From contig NZ_VTUU01000012.1 of the NCBI RefSeq assembly GCF_008370345.1, positions 26,958 through 90,957 on the forward strand: DNA of 64,000 bases, read 5' to 3'. Origin of the DNA: Marinobacter salinexigens (GTDB lineage Bacteria > Pseudomonadota > Gammaproteobacteria > Pseudomonadales > Oleiphilaceae). The notes beneath the pieces were generated by a model, which worked only from the letters and a program-made list of their open reading frames with translations, made no database searches and was not told where the DNA came from. Shown in pieces: positions 18,461 through 27,686 of the stretch. The translations under genes and the position numbers were made by a program. Each line of letters begins with the position of its first letter. The stretch's first letter is position 1.

Positions 18461-19036
18461 TTAGTCAGGCTCCGTGTAGGTCACAACAAACGCTCCCCTG
18501 AGATCGCCTTCAGAAAAGCCAGTGGCCTTGTCATCCGGATACAGCTCGGCAAGTTTGGCCTTTACGCCGTCATCGATAGACTTCCCGTGGCAGCCCAGAC
18601 AAAGTTTCTGGGTGGGAATGGCGCTCATATAGCGGAACTCTGACTGCCCTGCGTTTTCAACAACCTCCCAGAACTCCACAGGCCTGCCGCCCTTGACGGG
18701 TTGTTTATCCATCGCCAGCAACTGCATCTCCTGCCAGTCAGTCGGTTCGTTGTTCGGGTTCCGGGTTTTGAGACTGGTGCGGCTGATGGTCCAGTTCTCA
18801 TTGCTGTTGGCTTCGGCAATGTGTGGTGCAACCGTTTTGCAGACGCCAATACCATTGGTCAGACCGCCTTCCTTGATGGCTGCCTGAAGTTCCTGTTTGA
18901 GGGAGCCTGCAAACGTCTTCACCAGAGCACGGGCGTCGGATACCAGTTTGTCGGATTGCTGCTCAAGCGGTTCAGCGGCAGCAGGCAGCGAGAGTAATGA
19001 GCAAAATGCGGCAGTTGCCAGAATTGATCTATTCAT
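18461..19036 (-). CDS. Tll0287-like (DUF3365) periplasmic heme protein
   Basis: I chose the ATG at 19036, which has GGAG four bases upstream and gives a clean signal peptide (MNRSILATAAFCSLLSLPAAA); an upstream in-frame ATG at 19045 and a longer form starting at 19084 are possible. The mature 170-residue protein carries LCLGCHGKS with Cys146, Cys149 and His150, the c-type heme motif, plus the family pattern NPNNEPTDWQ and VVEN. The family is a soluble single-heme sensor-like domain. It lies between a YcbL-type gene and an EamA transporter, on the same strand as both. Confidence 0.9.
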   Translation of the reverse strand: MNRSILATAAFCSLLSLPAAAEPLEQQSDKLVSDARALVKTFAGSLKQELQAAIKEGGLTNGIGVCKTVAPHIAEANSNENWTISRTSLKTRNPNNEPTDWQEMQLLAMDKQPVKGGRPVEFWEVVENAGQSEFRYMSAIPTQKLCLGCHGKSIDDGVKAKLAELYPDDKATGFSEGDLRGAFVVTYTEPD

Positions 19037-19087
19037 GATCTCCATCTCGGTTGGGGCTGAATGATGGAATAAGTATAGAATCAAAAG

Positions 19088-20041
19088 TTAGAGCTTGGGG
19101 CGCGAGGTTATTTGCTGCGACAAAATGCCGCGAGATTTGGAGCCTAAAAAGGGGCTGTTCACCAGAACTACCCCACAAATTACCAAAGCACCTCCTGAGA
19201 GGAAGTTGGGATCCAAAGGCTCGGACAGCAACCAGGCTCCCAGTAAAACCCCAAAAATCGGTGTCATGAACGATAGGATGCCAATTGGAGAGGCGTGATA
19301 GTTGCGCAGAAGCCAGAACCAGATCAGAAAGGCCAGAAAGGCGACAAAAATACCCTGAAAGGTGATGCTGCCAATTGCGATAGCGCTGGGAACGAAATCA
19401 AGCTGATCGGTCGCAAAGGCGGCAACGAGTAGTAGAACGAATGCCATCAACAGTTGGTACAGAAGCGTTTCCCGGGGAGAGACCTCAGACAAACGGGAAG
19501 TTCTTATTACCACCGTCGTCGCTCCCCAAGCAGCGCCTGCCAATATGGCGAGAGCGTCCCCAAGAAGCATGTCGGAAAGGCCCTCAGTTGAGACGCCGGA
19601 CTCTCCACCCATGAAAGCAAGGGCGGTGCCCAAGAACGCTAGCCCGATGCCAGTCCATTGCAACCGGCTCATCCGTTCGGTCGGAATGAGGAAATGCAGA
19701 ATCAGGGCTGCAAACACTGGAGCGGTGTATAGAAACACTACGGCATGGGAAGCAGAGGTAAAACGGAGCGCTTCACCGAGAAACAAATATTCCACAGCAA
19801 ACAGAAAGCCCACCACAAGGCCTGGTTTCCAGTTACCTGCCTTGAGAGAAACGGGTTCCCGCTGCACCACCATGTAAAGCCATACCAAGAGAGCGCCAAC
19901 TCCGGAGCGGATGGCAATCTGGAGGATGGGGGCAACGTCAGAGGCGGCGGCTTTGAGTGCGACTTGCTGCATACCAAGCATCAGACAGAACAGCACCATT
20001 AATCCAAAGGCCCTGGTGTCGGGTGATTGTCGTTCTTGCAT
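19088..20041 (-). CDS. EamA/DMT family transporter (first)
   Basis: The 317-residue membrane protein has ten predicted helices in two EamA repeats, with repeat motifs such as FLFAVEYLFLGEALRFTSASHAVVFLYTAPVFAAL in the first half and GVLLGAWLLSEPLDPNFLSGGALVICGVVLV in the second. Such proteins export amino acids, metabolites or drugs. It is divergent from the AraC-type regulator at 20145, so that regulator is the likely controller. Substrate unknown. Confidence 0.9.
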   Translation of the reverse strand: MQERQSPDTRAFGLMVLFCLMLGMQQVALKAAASDVAPILQIAIRSGVGALLVWLYMVVQREPVSLKAGNWKPGLVVGFLFAVEYLFLGEALRFTSASHAVVFLYTAPVFAALILHFLIPTERMSRLQWTGIGLAFLGTALAFMGGESGVSTEGLSDMLLGDALAILAGAAWGATTVVIRTSRLSEVSPRETLLYQLLMAFVLLLVAAFATDQLDFVPSAIAIGSITFQGIFVAFLAFLIWFWLLRNYHASPIGILSFMTPIFGVLLGAWLLSEPLDPNFLSGGALVICGVVLVNSPFLGSKSRGILSQQITSRPKL

Positions 20042-20144
20042 AAGTGCCTCCTGTTGATAGGGAATGAGGAGACATTATCTGTCTGTCGAGAAATCAACAT
20101 ATACTTTAAAATGGACAAAAGATTGATTGAAAGAGACAGTTCCA

Positions 20145-20942
20145 ATGGCTCCATCGGAAAAACACCGCCGAACACCGCCTTTCACTGATGCGTTGCCTGA
20201 GAAAATTGTTTTCCGGTCTGCGGATATGCTGGCGGGCTCGGAGTACCCAAACCACGCGCATGACTGGGGCGAATTTGTCTATTCCTACCGCGGTGTCATG
20301 GAAGTGAAAATTGGAGGGCAACATTACCTCGCGCCCTCGCAGTATGGGCTCTGGCTACCGCCAAGAGTGGAGCATCAGGGATTGAATCGCTATGAGGCGA
20401 GTCACTGCTCCTTATATGTCTCGGCTCCGTATACTGACCACCTGCCGAACGTACCTTGTGCTCTCGAAATTACGCACCTTACCCGTAGTATGCTGGAGCA
20501 TTTGAAGGCCTACCCTTTATCATTTCCCTACTCTGAATCTGAGGCCCGTCTGCTTCGGGTGCTTGTGGATCAATTGAGTTCCGCCAACTGTGCGGGCAGC
20601 TACTTGCCGGGGTCAGCAGACCCGATACTTGGCCCCATTCTTGACTTCATAGAGCGTAACCCTGGGAAGAACGATCCGCTGGCTGAGTTGGCAACACGGT
20701 TCAACACAGTTGAACGAACGGTTATGCGACGAGCCCGGCGGGATCTTGGTATGCCATTGTCCGAGTGGCGACAGAGAGTCAGAGTGGTGGAGGCGATGAA
20801 GCAGCTTGATGCAGGCATAAAGGTAGAAAGTGTTGGCCTCGACTTGGGCTACGCTAGTGCCTCGGCTTTTATCGCAATGTTTAAGAAGCGGACTGGGATG
20901 ACGCCGGATGAATATCGCCGAGGTCAAAGACACGGTGGATGA
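20145..20942 (+). CDS. AraC family transcriptional regulator
   Basis: The frame opens at a TTG (20127), but the ATG at 20145 gives a reasonable 265-residue protein; the ribosome site is weak. An N-terminal cupin-type sensor domain (about 30-110: NHAHDWGEFVYSYRGVMEV, ALWLPPRVEHQG) precedes two helix-turn-helix motifs (about 190-260: LAELATRFNTVERTVMRRARRDLG, GLDLGYASASAFIAMFKKRTGMTP). It probably regulates the divergent EamA gene. Confidence 0.92.
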   Translation: MAPSEKHRRTPPFTDALPEKIVFRSADMLAGSEYPNHAHDWGEFVYSYRGVMEVKIGGQHYLAPSQYGLWLPPRVEHQGLNRYEASHCSLYVSAPYTDHLPNVPCALEITHLTRSMLEHLKAYPLSFPYSESEARLLRVLVDQLSSANCAGSYLPGSADPILGPILDFIERNPGKNDPLAELATRFNTVERTVMRRARRDLGMPLSEWRQRVRVVEAMKQLDAGIKVESVGLDLGYASASAFIAMFKKRTGMTPDEYRRGQRHGG

Positions 20943-20982
20943 TCACAGTGGCCCGACAAGCCCTTCTAATTTTTCGGCTGGA

Positions 20983-21900
20983 TCACTCGCTAGTTGCTGG
21001 GTTCTCAAGTTCAGATGAGGGTGCTTGCGCCAAGTGGGCGATGAGCTTTTCTGCAAATGGTGACAAAGGGGTTCTCGGGTTTGTGCAGATTTTCAGATCT
21101 CGTTGGGCCCAGGCATCCTCGACTTCGATAACGTGTAAGGGCTGATGTCGTGATTGTTTCACTGCTTCACGCGGGACCATGCCGATGCCTACGCCCGCTG
21201 CGACCATGCGACAAACCGCTTCGAAACTCTTCACCTGAACGCGTACGTGAAGATGTGTCCCTAAATTGGCCGCTGCGTTCATTGTAAACGTATGGATTGC
21301 CGAGCCAGCATGGAGCATCACAAATGGTTCCCCAAGCACGTCCCGGAATAATACTGACATGTCCCCGGCTAACCTGTGATTTGCGGCGGTGACCAGTACC
21401 AAACGGTCCTCCCGATAGGGCGTCAGAGTAACGTCCTGGTTACCTTCTTGCCCGGCTACGATACCGATCTCTACATCGCCTCGAGCCACGCCGGTGAGGA
21501 TGTCTGAGCTGGTTTGCTCCTCAAGGTTCACACTGATTTGCGGGTGTAGTCCAAGAAACGTCGATAGATCATTGGGCAAGTAGGTATGGATGGCATGAGT
21601 GTTCGCCCACAACTGAACGTGCCCCTGTACGCCCGCCGCATAAGGCACAAGATCAGAGTGGAGTTGTTCTAGCCGTGCAAATACCTGCCGAGCATGACGA
21701 AGAAAGATTTCACCCGCTCTCGTGAGCTGCACACCACGAGAGCGGCGGTGCAAGAGTGCTGTCCCGAGTGACGATTCCAGTATTTTAATCCGATGGCTCG
21801 CTGAGGACGGGGCGAGGAAGGCTTTTTCTGCACCGCGGGTCAGGCTCTCGCATTCGGCGATGGCAATGAAGAGTCGCAAGTCGGTCAGATTGTATTTCAT
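20983..21900 (-). CDS. LysR family transcriptional regulator
   Basis: I take the ATG at 21900, where the typical MKYNLTDLRLFIAIAECESLTRGAEKA helix-turn-helix begins; the open frame goes further up to 22002 but overlaps the divergent promoter region. The 305-residue protein has a winged helix (about 1-60) and a LysR substrate-binding domain (about 90-290). It is divergent from an EamA transporter with 110 bases between, the usual LysR arrangement. Confidence 0.93.
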   Translation of the reverse strand: MKYNLTDLRLFIAIAECESLTRGAEKAFLAPSSASHRIKILESSLGTALLHRRSRGVQLTRAGEIFLRHARQVFARLEQLHSDLVPYAAGVQGHVQLWANTHAIHTYLPNDLSTFLGLHPQISVNLEEQTSSDILTGVARGDVEIGIVAGQEGNQDVTLTPYREDRLVLVTAANHRLAGDMSVLFRDVLGEPFVMLHAGSAIHTFTMNAAANLGTHLHVRVQVKSFEAVCRMVAAGVGIGMVPREAVKQSRHQPLHVIEVEDAWAQRDLKICTNPRTPLSPFAEKLIAHLAQAPSSELENPATSE

Positions 21901-21930
21901 GGGGAGAATTCGAAAATAACGAACACGTGG

Positions 21931-22002
21931 TTGGTGAAAAGGCAATTCTATCAGGGATTTATGGGGCTTAGCATTCGATTTATTGAATTCACCAAAAGGC
22001 AA
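21931..22002. promoter_or_regulatory. Inverted and direct repeats between lysR and eamA genes
   Basis: TTGGTGAA at 21931-21938 and its exact reverse complement TTCACCAA at 21988-21995 face each other 57 bases apart. Each is followed by AAAAGGCAA (21937-21945 and 21994-22002), a 9-base direct repeat. They sit in the divergent intergenic space, so they are candidate binding sites of the LysR protein. Confidence 0.5.
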
Positions 22003-22010
22003 CGTTAGTA

Positions 22011-22907
22011 ATGGTAGCGAACATTTCTCCCCGACAGCTAGGCATCGCGCTTGCGATATTGGCCGCCTTTGGATTTTCGTTCAAAGCAATCTTCGTCAAG
22101 CTTGCCTACCAGTCTGCGCCTGTCGACGCGGTAACGCTGCTTTCATTGCGAATGATGTTCTCATTGCCTTTGTTCTTAATTGGTGGTTTTGCCTACCTGC
22201 GACGCGGGCCAAAATTGGATTTCAAGGATTGGTTGCTGCTGGTTTTCTTGGGGCTCACCGGGTACTACGGCGCATCGATACTGGATTTTCTGGGGTTACA
22301 GTACATATCGGCCGGGCTGGAACGGATTATCCTGTTTACCTATCCGACCATAACGATCCTGATTGGTTTGTTGTTCCTCGGAAAGGAGGTCAGCCTGCCG
22401 CTGATCTCGGCCCTGGTGCTTTGCTATGCAGGCGTTAGCCTCGTAGTCGTCAGCGACACCCAACTCGCAGAAGACAGTACCACGACTTTGATTGGAGCCG
22501 CTTTGGTCTTCGCATCGGCTGTCTCTTATGCTTGCTACAACGCATTCTCAGAAGTGTCGATTGGTAAACTAGGAGCAGCCCGGTTTTCTGTGCTCGCGTT
22601 GGTGGTTTCGATTATTGCAGCGCAAGTACATTTCCTTGCTGTAAACCCGCTAAGTGATCTGAGACAACCACTGCCGATCTACGGTTATTGTGCAGCCATG
22701 GCTCTTTTCTCGACAGTGATGCCGATTTTTTTTCAGTCTGGGGCCATTCAGCGCATTGGTGCAGGGCCAACAGTGTTGGTGGGCATGCTTGGGCCTGTGA
22801 TGACGATTTTCTTCGGTTGGATGCTGTTGGGCGAGCCGATAACCTGGGTTCAGCTTTCCGGTACAGCATTAGTGCTTGTCGGTGTATATCAGGTTAGAAA
22901 GGGGTAA
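22011..22907 (+). CDS. EamA/DMT family transporter (second)
   Basis: This 298-residue ten-helix protein is another member of the drug/metabolite transporter superfamily (IALAILAAFGFSFKAIFVKLAY at the start, FFGWMLLGEPITWVQLSGTALVLVGVY at the end). It is not a close copy of the first EamA protein at 19088. It starts nine bases after the AAAAGGCAA repeat and is divergent from lysR, so it is the likely target of that regulator. Substrate unknown. Confidence 0.9.
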   Translation: MVANISPRQLGIALAILAAFGFSFKAIFVKLAYQSAPVDAVTLLSLRMMFSLPLFLIGGFAYLRRGPKLDFKDWLLLVFLGLTGYYGASILDFLGLQYISAGLERIILFTYPTITILIGLLFLGKEVSLPLISALVLCYAGVSLVVVSDTQLAEDSTTTLIGAALVFASAVSYACYNAFSEVSIGKLGAARFSVLALVVSIIAAQVHFLAVNPLSDLRQPLPIYGYCAAMALFSTVMPIFFQSGAIQRIGAGPTVLVGMLGPVMTIFFGWMLLGEPITWVQLSGTALVLVGVYQVRKG

Positions 22908-22999
22908 TAGTTTACCGCTCGCATGCTCGCTATGTTGCCAGAATTTGACTCAGAACATGCAACAGACGCTAGAGGCGAACTGATTTGATAGTGAGATTT

Positions 23000-23076
23000 T
23001 GGTGCCCCCGGCAGGACTCGAACCTGCTACCTTCCCCTTAGGAGGGGGACGCTCTATCCAGATGAGCTACGGAGGC
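23000..23076 (-). tRNA. tRNA-Arg (anticodon CCT)
   Basis: The reverse strand folds to a complete 77-base cloverleaf with CCA encoded. The acceptor stem is GCCTCCG paired with CGGGGGC, the anticodon loop is CTCCTAA between TCCCC and GGGGA, and the T loop is TTCGAGT. Anticodon CCT reads AGG. It lies just after the exporter/regulator block and just before the glycosyltransferase pair. Confidence 0.95.
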
Positions 23077-23116
23077 ATTTCGTCAGGAAGGCCGGTATGA
23101 TAGCGGGCTGGAGCTT

Positions 23117-23866
23117 ATGGCTCAAGGTGTTACCGCATTTCTTCCGGAATCTCAGGAGCCTGTCGTGCCCGAGTCCCTTTCGCTTTCTGTCGTCGTTCCT
23201 GTATGGATGGAAGCGGCCAGTATTGTTGATTGTCTTCGGCCATTGGCGCCGCTAAGGGAAGCGGGCCACGAGGTCATTGTGGTTGATTCCGGCAGTACGG
23301 ATGGTACGGCGGAACTGGCTCGGCCATTGTGTGATCGCGTGGTTCAGGCGAAAAAGGGGCGCGCTGTTCAGATGAATGCCGGGGCTGAGGTTGCCCGGGG
23401 AAATGTGTTGCTGTTTCTTCACGCCGATACCCGCCTTCCAGATAACGCGCTTGATGAGCTGAGGTGGTTTGAACTCAACGAGCCGACATGGGGGCGCTTT
23501 GATGTGCGCCTGAGCGGCCAGCGGCCCCTGTTTCGGGTGGTGAGCTGGTTTATGAACAAACGTTCCCGGCTGACGGGAATGTGCACTGGCGACCAGGCCA
23601 TGTTCGTCCGGCGTGATCTTTTTGAGGCTCTGGGCGGATTCAGGGAGCAGCCTCTGATGGAAGACATTGAGTTGTCCCGTCGATTGCGTCTGGTTTCCCG
23701 CCCCTGGTGTATTTCTTCTCCGGTCGTAACGGACAGTCGTCGTTGGGAAAAGCTTGGTCCCTGGCGTACTATTTTCCTGATGTGGCGCCTTCGCTGGCGA
23801 TACTGGCGTGGCGAATCACCGGAATCCCTTTCAAAGGTCTATCGCTCGGACGTACGGAATGACTGA
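23117..23866 (+). CDS. TIGR04283-type glycosyltransferase
   Basis: The 249-residue protein is a family 2 glycosyltransferase with LSVVVPVWMEAASIVDCLRPL, HEVIVVDSGSTDGTAELA and LFLHADTRLP, plus GDQAMFVRRDLFEALGGF. This subgroup is usually annotated as arsenosugar biosynthesis glycosyltransferase and is normally paired with a TIGR04282 protein, as here (the next gene overlaps by 8 bases). An arsS-like gene is not seen nearby, so the pathway assignment rests on family habit. Confidence 0.85.
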   Translation: MAQGVTAFLPESQEPVVPESLSLSVVVPVWMEAASIVDCLRPLAPLREAGHEVIVVDSGSTDGTAELARPLCDRVVQAKKGRAVQMNAGAEVARGNVLLFLHADTRLPDNALDELRWFELNEPTWGRFDVRLSGQRPLFRVVSWFMNKRSRLTGMCTGDQAMFVRRDLFEALGGFREQPLMEDIELSRRLRLVSRPWCISSPVVTDSRRWEKLGPWRTIFLMWRLRWRYWRGESPESLSKVYRSDVRND

Positions 23867-24491
23867 CAATACGACTTCAAATGCTGTTCTGATGCAGTTT
23901 GCCAAGTGGCCGGAGGAGGGCAGGGTGAAGACCCGTCTGATGCCCGCCCTGGGCGCAGTGGGTGCTTTGGAAGCCCATCTCGAATTGACGCTGGCGGTTC
24001 TGGATAACCTTTGCACGTCCGGTTATCCGGTACAGTTCTGGTGGGACAGAGAGCTGGAAAATCCGCCGCGGGAAGCGGAATCCATCGTCCGCAACCTTGA
24101 GGGTGCGGGGCTGGAACAGCGTTTCCAGGAGGGGAAGACCCTCGGGGACAAGATGATGGCAGCATTGGGACACTCACTTCAAAGTTGCTCTCGGGCAATT
24201 GTCATCGGCAGCGACTGCCCCTCCGTTGATCCGCAGTACGTCCGGGATGCCATTGCCTGTCTCAGCGAATCGGATGTTGTACTCGGCCCTTCTAACGATG
24301 GTGGTTATGTACTGATTGGTGCCCGGCGAGTGGTCGACGGCATGCTGGACGGTATCGAATGGGGTACAGAGCGGGTGATGGATCAGACACTTGCCCGCCT
24401 GAAGGATTCAGGGCTCAGCGTGCGACTGCTGGAGCCCCGATGGGACGTGGACGAGCCGGAGGACTGGGAACGCTACCAGTCACTCCGGTAA
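23859..24491 (+). CDS. TIGR04282/DUF2064 glycosyltransferase
   Basis: The ATG at 23859 overlaps the end of the preceding glycosyltransferase; upstream frame to 23808 is shadow. The 210-residue product has AVLMQFAKWPEEGRVKTRLMP (nucleotide-sugar-binding start), IVIGSDCPSVDPQYV and GPSNDGGYVLIG, which are the family marks of DUF2064. It converges on the M16 peptidase with 7 bases between stops. Confidence 0.87.
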   Translation: MTDNTTSNAVLMQFAKWPEEGRVKTRLMPALGAVGALEAHLELTLAVLDNLCTSGYPVQFWWDRELENPPREAESIVRNLEGAGLEQRFQEGKTLGDKMMAALGHSLQSCSRAIVIGSDCPSVDPQYVRDAIACLSESDVVLGPSNDGGYVLIGARRVVDGMLDGIEWGTERVMDQTLARLKDSGLSVRLLEPRWDVDEPEDWERYQSLR

Positions 24492-24498
24492 TCGGAGT

Positions 24499-27351
24499 TC
24501 AGCCAGCGGGTACCGGTGGCTGCTCGGTCAGATGGGTCAGCGCGGTGGCCTCATCCGGTGTGTCCGTACCGGTGACCACCCGCAGTGCGTGTTTGCGCTC
24601 CAGAACTGCTTTCTGGAAGGTCGCAAGTAATTCGTCGAGGCTCACGGCACTGACGGCATAAGCCAGTTTTGATCGGGAATCGAAACCGGTGGCGTCCCGG
24701 TCAATCTCCCGCCAATAACGGCCGGAAATCTCTCCCAGTTGCCGGTCTTTTTCCAGCAGCCCGCTGATAACGGCCTGTTTTTCCCGTTTCAGATCAGCTT
24801 CGTCCATCGCCCGGAGCTGGCTTTCAAACTGCGCCGAAAATTCCTGTACGGCCTGATCGATCTCCTGCGGACTGGCCGCCGGGGACTGCACCACAAAGCC
24901 GAGGGCGGGTGTTTCAAGCATCTCGAACGGTGTGGCATAGACAATGTAGCCCAGCTGCCGGTTGGTCCGGATGTCTTCATAGAACGGGCTGCTGATGATT
25001 TGTGCAAGCAGCCGGAAGCGGGCACGTTCCTCAAAACTCGTGTTTTCGCCCTGCATGTAGAGCGTGTAGCCAGTGTCTGGATGGCTCACTGCCAGGTCCA
25101 CCCGGGTTTCGTCGTCTGGCAACTGGCGCACCTGGCTCCGCTTGACCTTGGTGGGTTCACTGCCTTTCAGCACAAAAGCCTGCACCTGTCGGGACAGATT
25201 CAGGGCCGAGGCTTCTGACAGATTTCCGTGGGCGAGCATGACCGGGTCGACTTTTGCCAGGAAGGTGTCTGAGAAGGATTTGAGTTCCTCCAGCGTTACC
25301 TGTTGCGCTGCCTCGAGTTTGGCTTCTGTACTCCAGGCTCCTTCAATCAGCGCGGTCTGAATGAACTCCGAAGTCTGCTCAACTGGCCGGTTTTTAGCCT
25401 TGTTCTGGAGGTTGTCTACCAGGTTCTGGCGGGCGATCTCGAAGCGTTGGGTGGTCAATGCAGGGTTGGCCACCTGCAACAGAATCTGATTGATCAGGGC
25501 GTGCAGCTTATCGTCGTAGCCGCCAACCCGAATCGTAATGCCCCGGAGGTGTGGGTATACGCTGTAATCCAGCCCTGCCAGGCGTGCGGAATAGGCCCAG
25601 GCATTCAGGTTGGTGTTGACGGCGTCTACCAGAAGCTGGGTCAGAACGCTGCTTCGGGCTGACTCCCGGGCAGCGGGGGTGCGAAGACTGATGAATACGT
25701 TCGCCTTGGGGGTATGGAAACGGGTATCCCGCGCAAACCAGATATCAAACCCCTTCTGGCTGTCCAGAAGCATTGGTTTGTCCATGGTGGAGCCTTTCAC
25801 CATGGCAAGATTTTCAGGGATGAACGGATTGGCTTCCGGCAGTCTCAGTTGGGCCGCCAGCGTTTCCGGAGCCTGGGATGTCAGCTCGTTCGGGTCAAGA
25901 GCCTCACGGGTCCATTCGGCATCGTACCATCGGGTTAGGTTGGCGTTGTCGGTAACCAGGTTTGGTGCCAGCACAAACACCATAACGTTGTCCGGCGTCA
26001 ATTGGCCAAGAATATCCCGGTATTGCTCTGGTGCGTAGCTGTCCATTATCCACCGGGCACGGAGAATGTCCTTCGCCGGATAATGCTGGAGCTGGCTCGA
26101 CAAACCCATCACTTCATGGATCGGATCGCCTTTCTCCCGGAAGCGGAAATCAATCGTGGCCAGTTGCTGCATTTCATGGAAGCGTTGTTCACTGATGCCG
26201 TTGTTCCGAATTTTTGCGATGTAATCGAAGACCAGGGGCAGGATCTCATCCTGGCGCTTCAAGCCGTCTGGGGTGAGGGCCATGCTGATGTCGAGGGTGG
26301 CACCTTCACCGGTATCCATGCCGGATCCGGCAGACAGGCTTTCAGCCAGCCCGGCGCGTTTCAGTACATCAAACAGGCTTTCCGGTCCTTCGTGGCCGAG
26401 CAGATTGGCGACATAGGATGCCGGCTTGGTGTGGTAGTTATCAATCTGGGACGGGATCGGGAAAGACAACGTCAGGCTACGGACATCTTTGAGGGCATTG
26501 GCGGTGATTTTCTCCGGCAATGCATCCCGATTGTAGATAGAGGCCTTATGCTGCTTCTGCCGGAGATGTCGGTTTTCGATAGCACTGAAGCGCCCGTTAA
26601 CCATACTCTCCAGTTCATCCAGCGACTGGGGGCCATAAACCGCTAGGGTCATCAGGTTGGAGGAGTAGTGGGTTTTCCAGAATTCCACCAGGTCCGGCCG
26701 GAGAGGGTTGTCTTCAGTATTTTCCAGGGTTGTCAGATTGCCAACGGCAAAATGACTGAAGGCGTGATCTGGATTGCTGGCGGCTTTCTTGACGGAATAG
26801 AAACGGCGCCCGTCTTCCTTCTGCTTGGCACTGAACTCGGAGTGAACCGCGTTTCGTTCCCGGTCCACCAGTTCCGGTGTAAATAGCGGTGCCGCGAACT
26901 GCTGTGCGAACCGGTCCAGTGCCGGTTCCAGAAACTGTGCCTGAATATCAAAAAAGTAATTGGTGTCCTGGAACGCGGTAAAGGCGTTGTGGCTTCCACC
27001 GTGGCTCTTGATGAACTGTTGATACTCACCTGCATCAGGATATTTTTCGGTGCCGAGGAACAACATGTGTTCAAGGAAATGAGCCAGTCCTTCCCGTTCT
27101 ACCGGGTCGTCTCCGCTACCAACGGCAACGTTCATGGAAACAGCAGCCTTGTCAGACCCGGGTGATGACACCAGAACGGCCCGGAGACCGTTGCCCAGTT
27201 CGATAAACCGGTAGTTGTTGTCATCGTTCGGACTCTTGACCGGTGTTTCTGTTGCCAAAGCAACCGCACTTGTGAGGATCAGCACGGTTAGCAGGACGAA
27301 ACGGGCCAGGTATTCCCGGAAGGGGGTGGTCATTGCGTTACCAATACTCAT
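24499..27351 (-). CDS. M16 (pitrilysin/insulinase) family zinc peptidase
   Basis: The 950-residue product is a full-length pitrilysin-type peptidase. It has a signal peptide (LILTSAVALATET), the inverted zinc motif HFLEH at about residue 89, and the downstream ERNAVHSEF carrying the third metal ligand, then inactive M16 domains to the end. The start at 27351 has GAGG upstream at a short distance; an in-frame ATG at 27333 is possible. It likely degrades peptides in the periplasm. It converges on the glycosyltransferase pair. Confidence 0.92.
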   Translation of the reverse strand: MSIGNAMTTPFREYLARFVLLTVLILTSAVALATETPVKSPNDDNNYRFIELGNGLRAVLVSSPGSDKAAVSMNVAVGSGDDPVEREGLAHFLEHMLFLGTEKYPDAGEYQQFIKSHGGSHNAFTAFQDTNYFFDIQAQFLEPALDRFAQQFAAPLFTPELVDRERNAVHSEFSAKQKEDGRRFYSVKKAASNPDHAFSHFAVGNLTTLENTEDNPLRPDLVEFWKTHYSSNLMTLAVYGPQSLDELESMVNGRFSAIENRHLRQKQHKASIYNRDALPEKITANALKDVRSLTLSFPIPSQIDNYHTKPASYVANLLGHEGPESLFDVLKRAGLAESLSAGSGMDTGEGATLDISMALTPDGLKRQDEILPLVFDYIAKIRNNGISEQRFHEMQQLATIDFRFREKGDPIHEVMGLSSQLQHYPAKDILRARWIMDSYAPEQYRDILGQLTPDNVMVFVLAPNLVTDNANLTRWYDAEWTREALDPNELTSQAPETLAAQLRLPEANPFIPENLAMVKGSTMDKPMLLDSQKGFDIWFARDTRFHTPKANVFISLRTPAARESARSSVLTQLLVDAVNTNLNAWAYSARLAGLDYSVYPHLRGITIRVGGYDDKLHALINQILLQVANPALTTQRFEIARQNLVDNLQNKAKNRPVEQTSEFIQTALIEGAWSTEAKLEAAQQVTLEELKSFSDTFLAKVDPVMLAHGNLSEASALNLSRQVQAFVLKGSEPTKVKRSQVRQLPDDETRVDLAVSHPDTGYTLYMQGENTSFEERARFRLLAQIISSPFYEDIRTNRQLGYIVYATPFEMLETPALGFVVQSPAASPQEIDQAVQEFSAQFESQLRAMDEADLKREKQAVISGLLEKDRQLGEISGRYWREIDRDATGFDSRSKLAYAVSAVSLDELLATFQKAVLERKHALRVVTGTDTPDEATALTHLTEQPPVPAG

Positions 27352-27386
27352 GTCGCCTCATTAGTGTCGGATGGAAGCCAGTTCAA

Positions 27387-27686
27387 TCAGTGCATTTGTG
27401 GGTTGCGGGTGCTTTCAGGTTGCTGATCCAGCGTTTTACGAGCCAGATCAGCCGCCTTTTCTGCATCAAGGTGCCCGGTTGCAATCCGTTCCAGAACGGT
27501 GGCCATGATGGCCACTGCCTGTCGGTAATCGGCGAATTCCGCCTGGAAAGCCTTATCGATGGCCTCATAAACCGCCTGAATCTTCTGTTCCCGGCTTCCT
27601 GAATCGTCTGCCGTATCGTTAATGGCCTTCAGGCAGGCGCGGGCGATGGCGATGTAACGTTCGGTATTGGGATTGTCTTTCTGCAT
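27387..27686 (-). CDS. Unrecognised small helical protein, 99 residues
   Basis: The product is soluble, all-helical in appearance and charged (for example TERYIAIARACLKAINDTADD, then two more helices). There is no signal or membrane segment. It lies 35 bases upstream of the M16 peptidase on the same strand, so it may share its transcript. I do not know the family. Confidence 0.6.
   Translation of the reverse strand: MQKDNPNTERYIAIARACLKAINDTADDSGSREQKIQAVYEAIDKAFQAEFADYRQAVAIMATVLERIATGHLDAEKAADLARKTLDQQPESTRNPQMH

Noticed and set aside
23000..23076. tRNA-Arg as an integration site
   Set aside because: No integrase and no duplicated 3' tRNA end was seen on either side.
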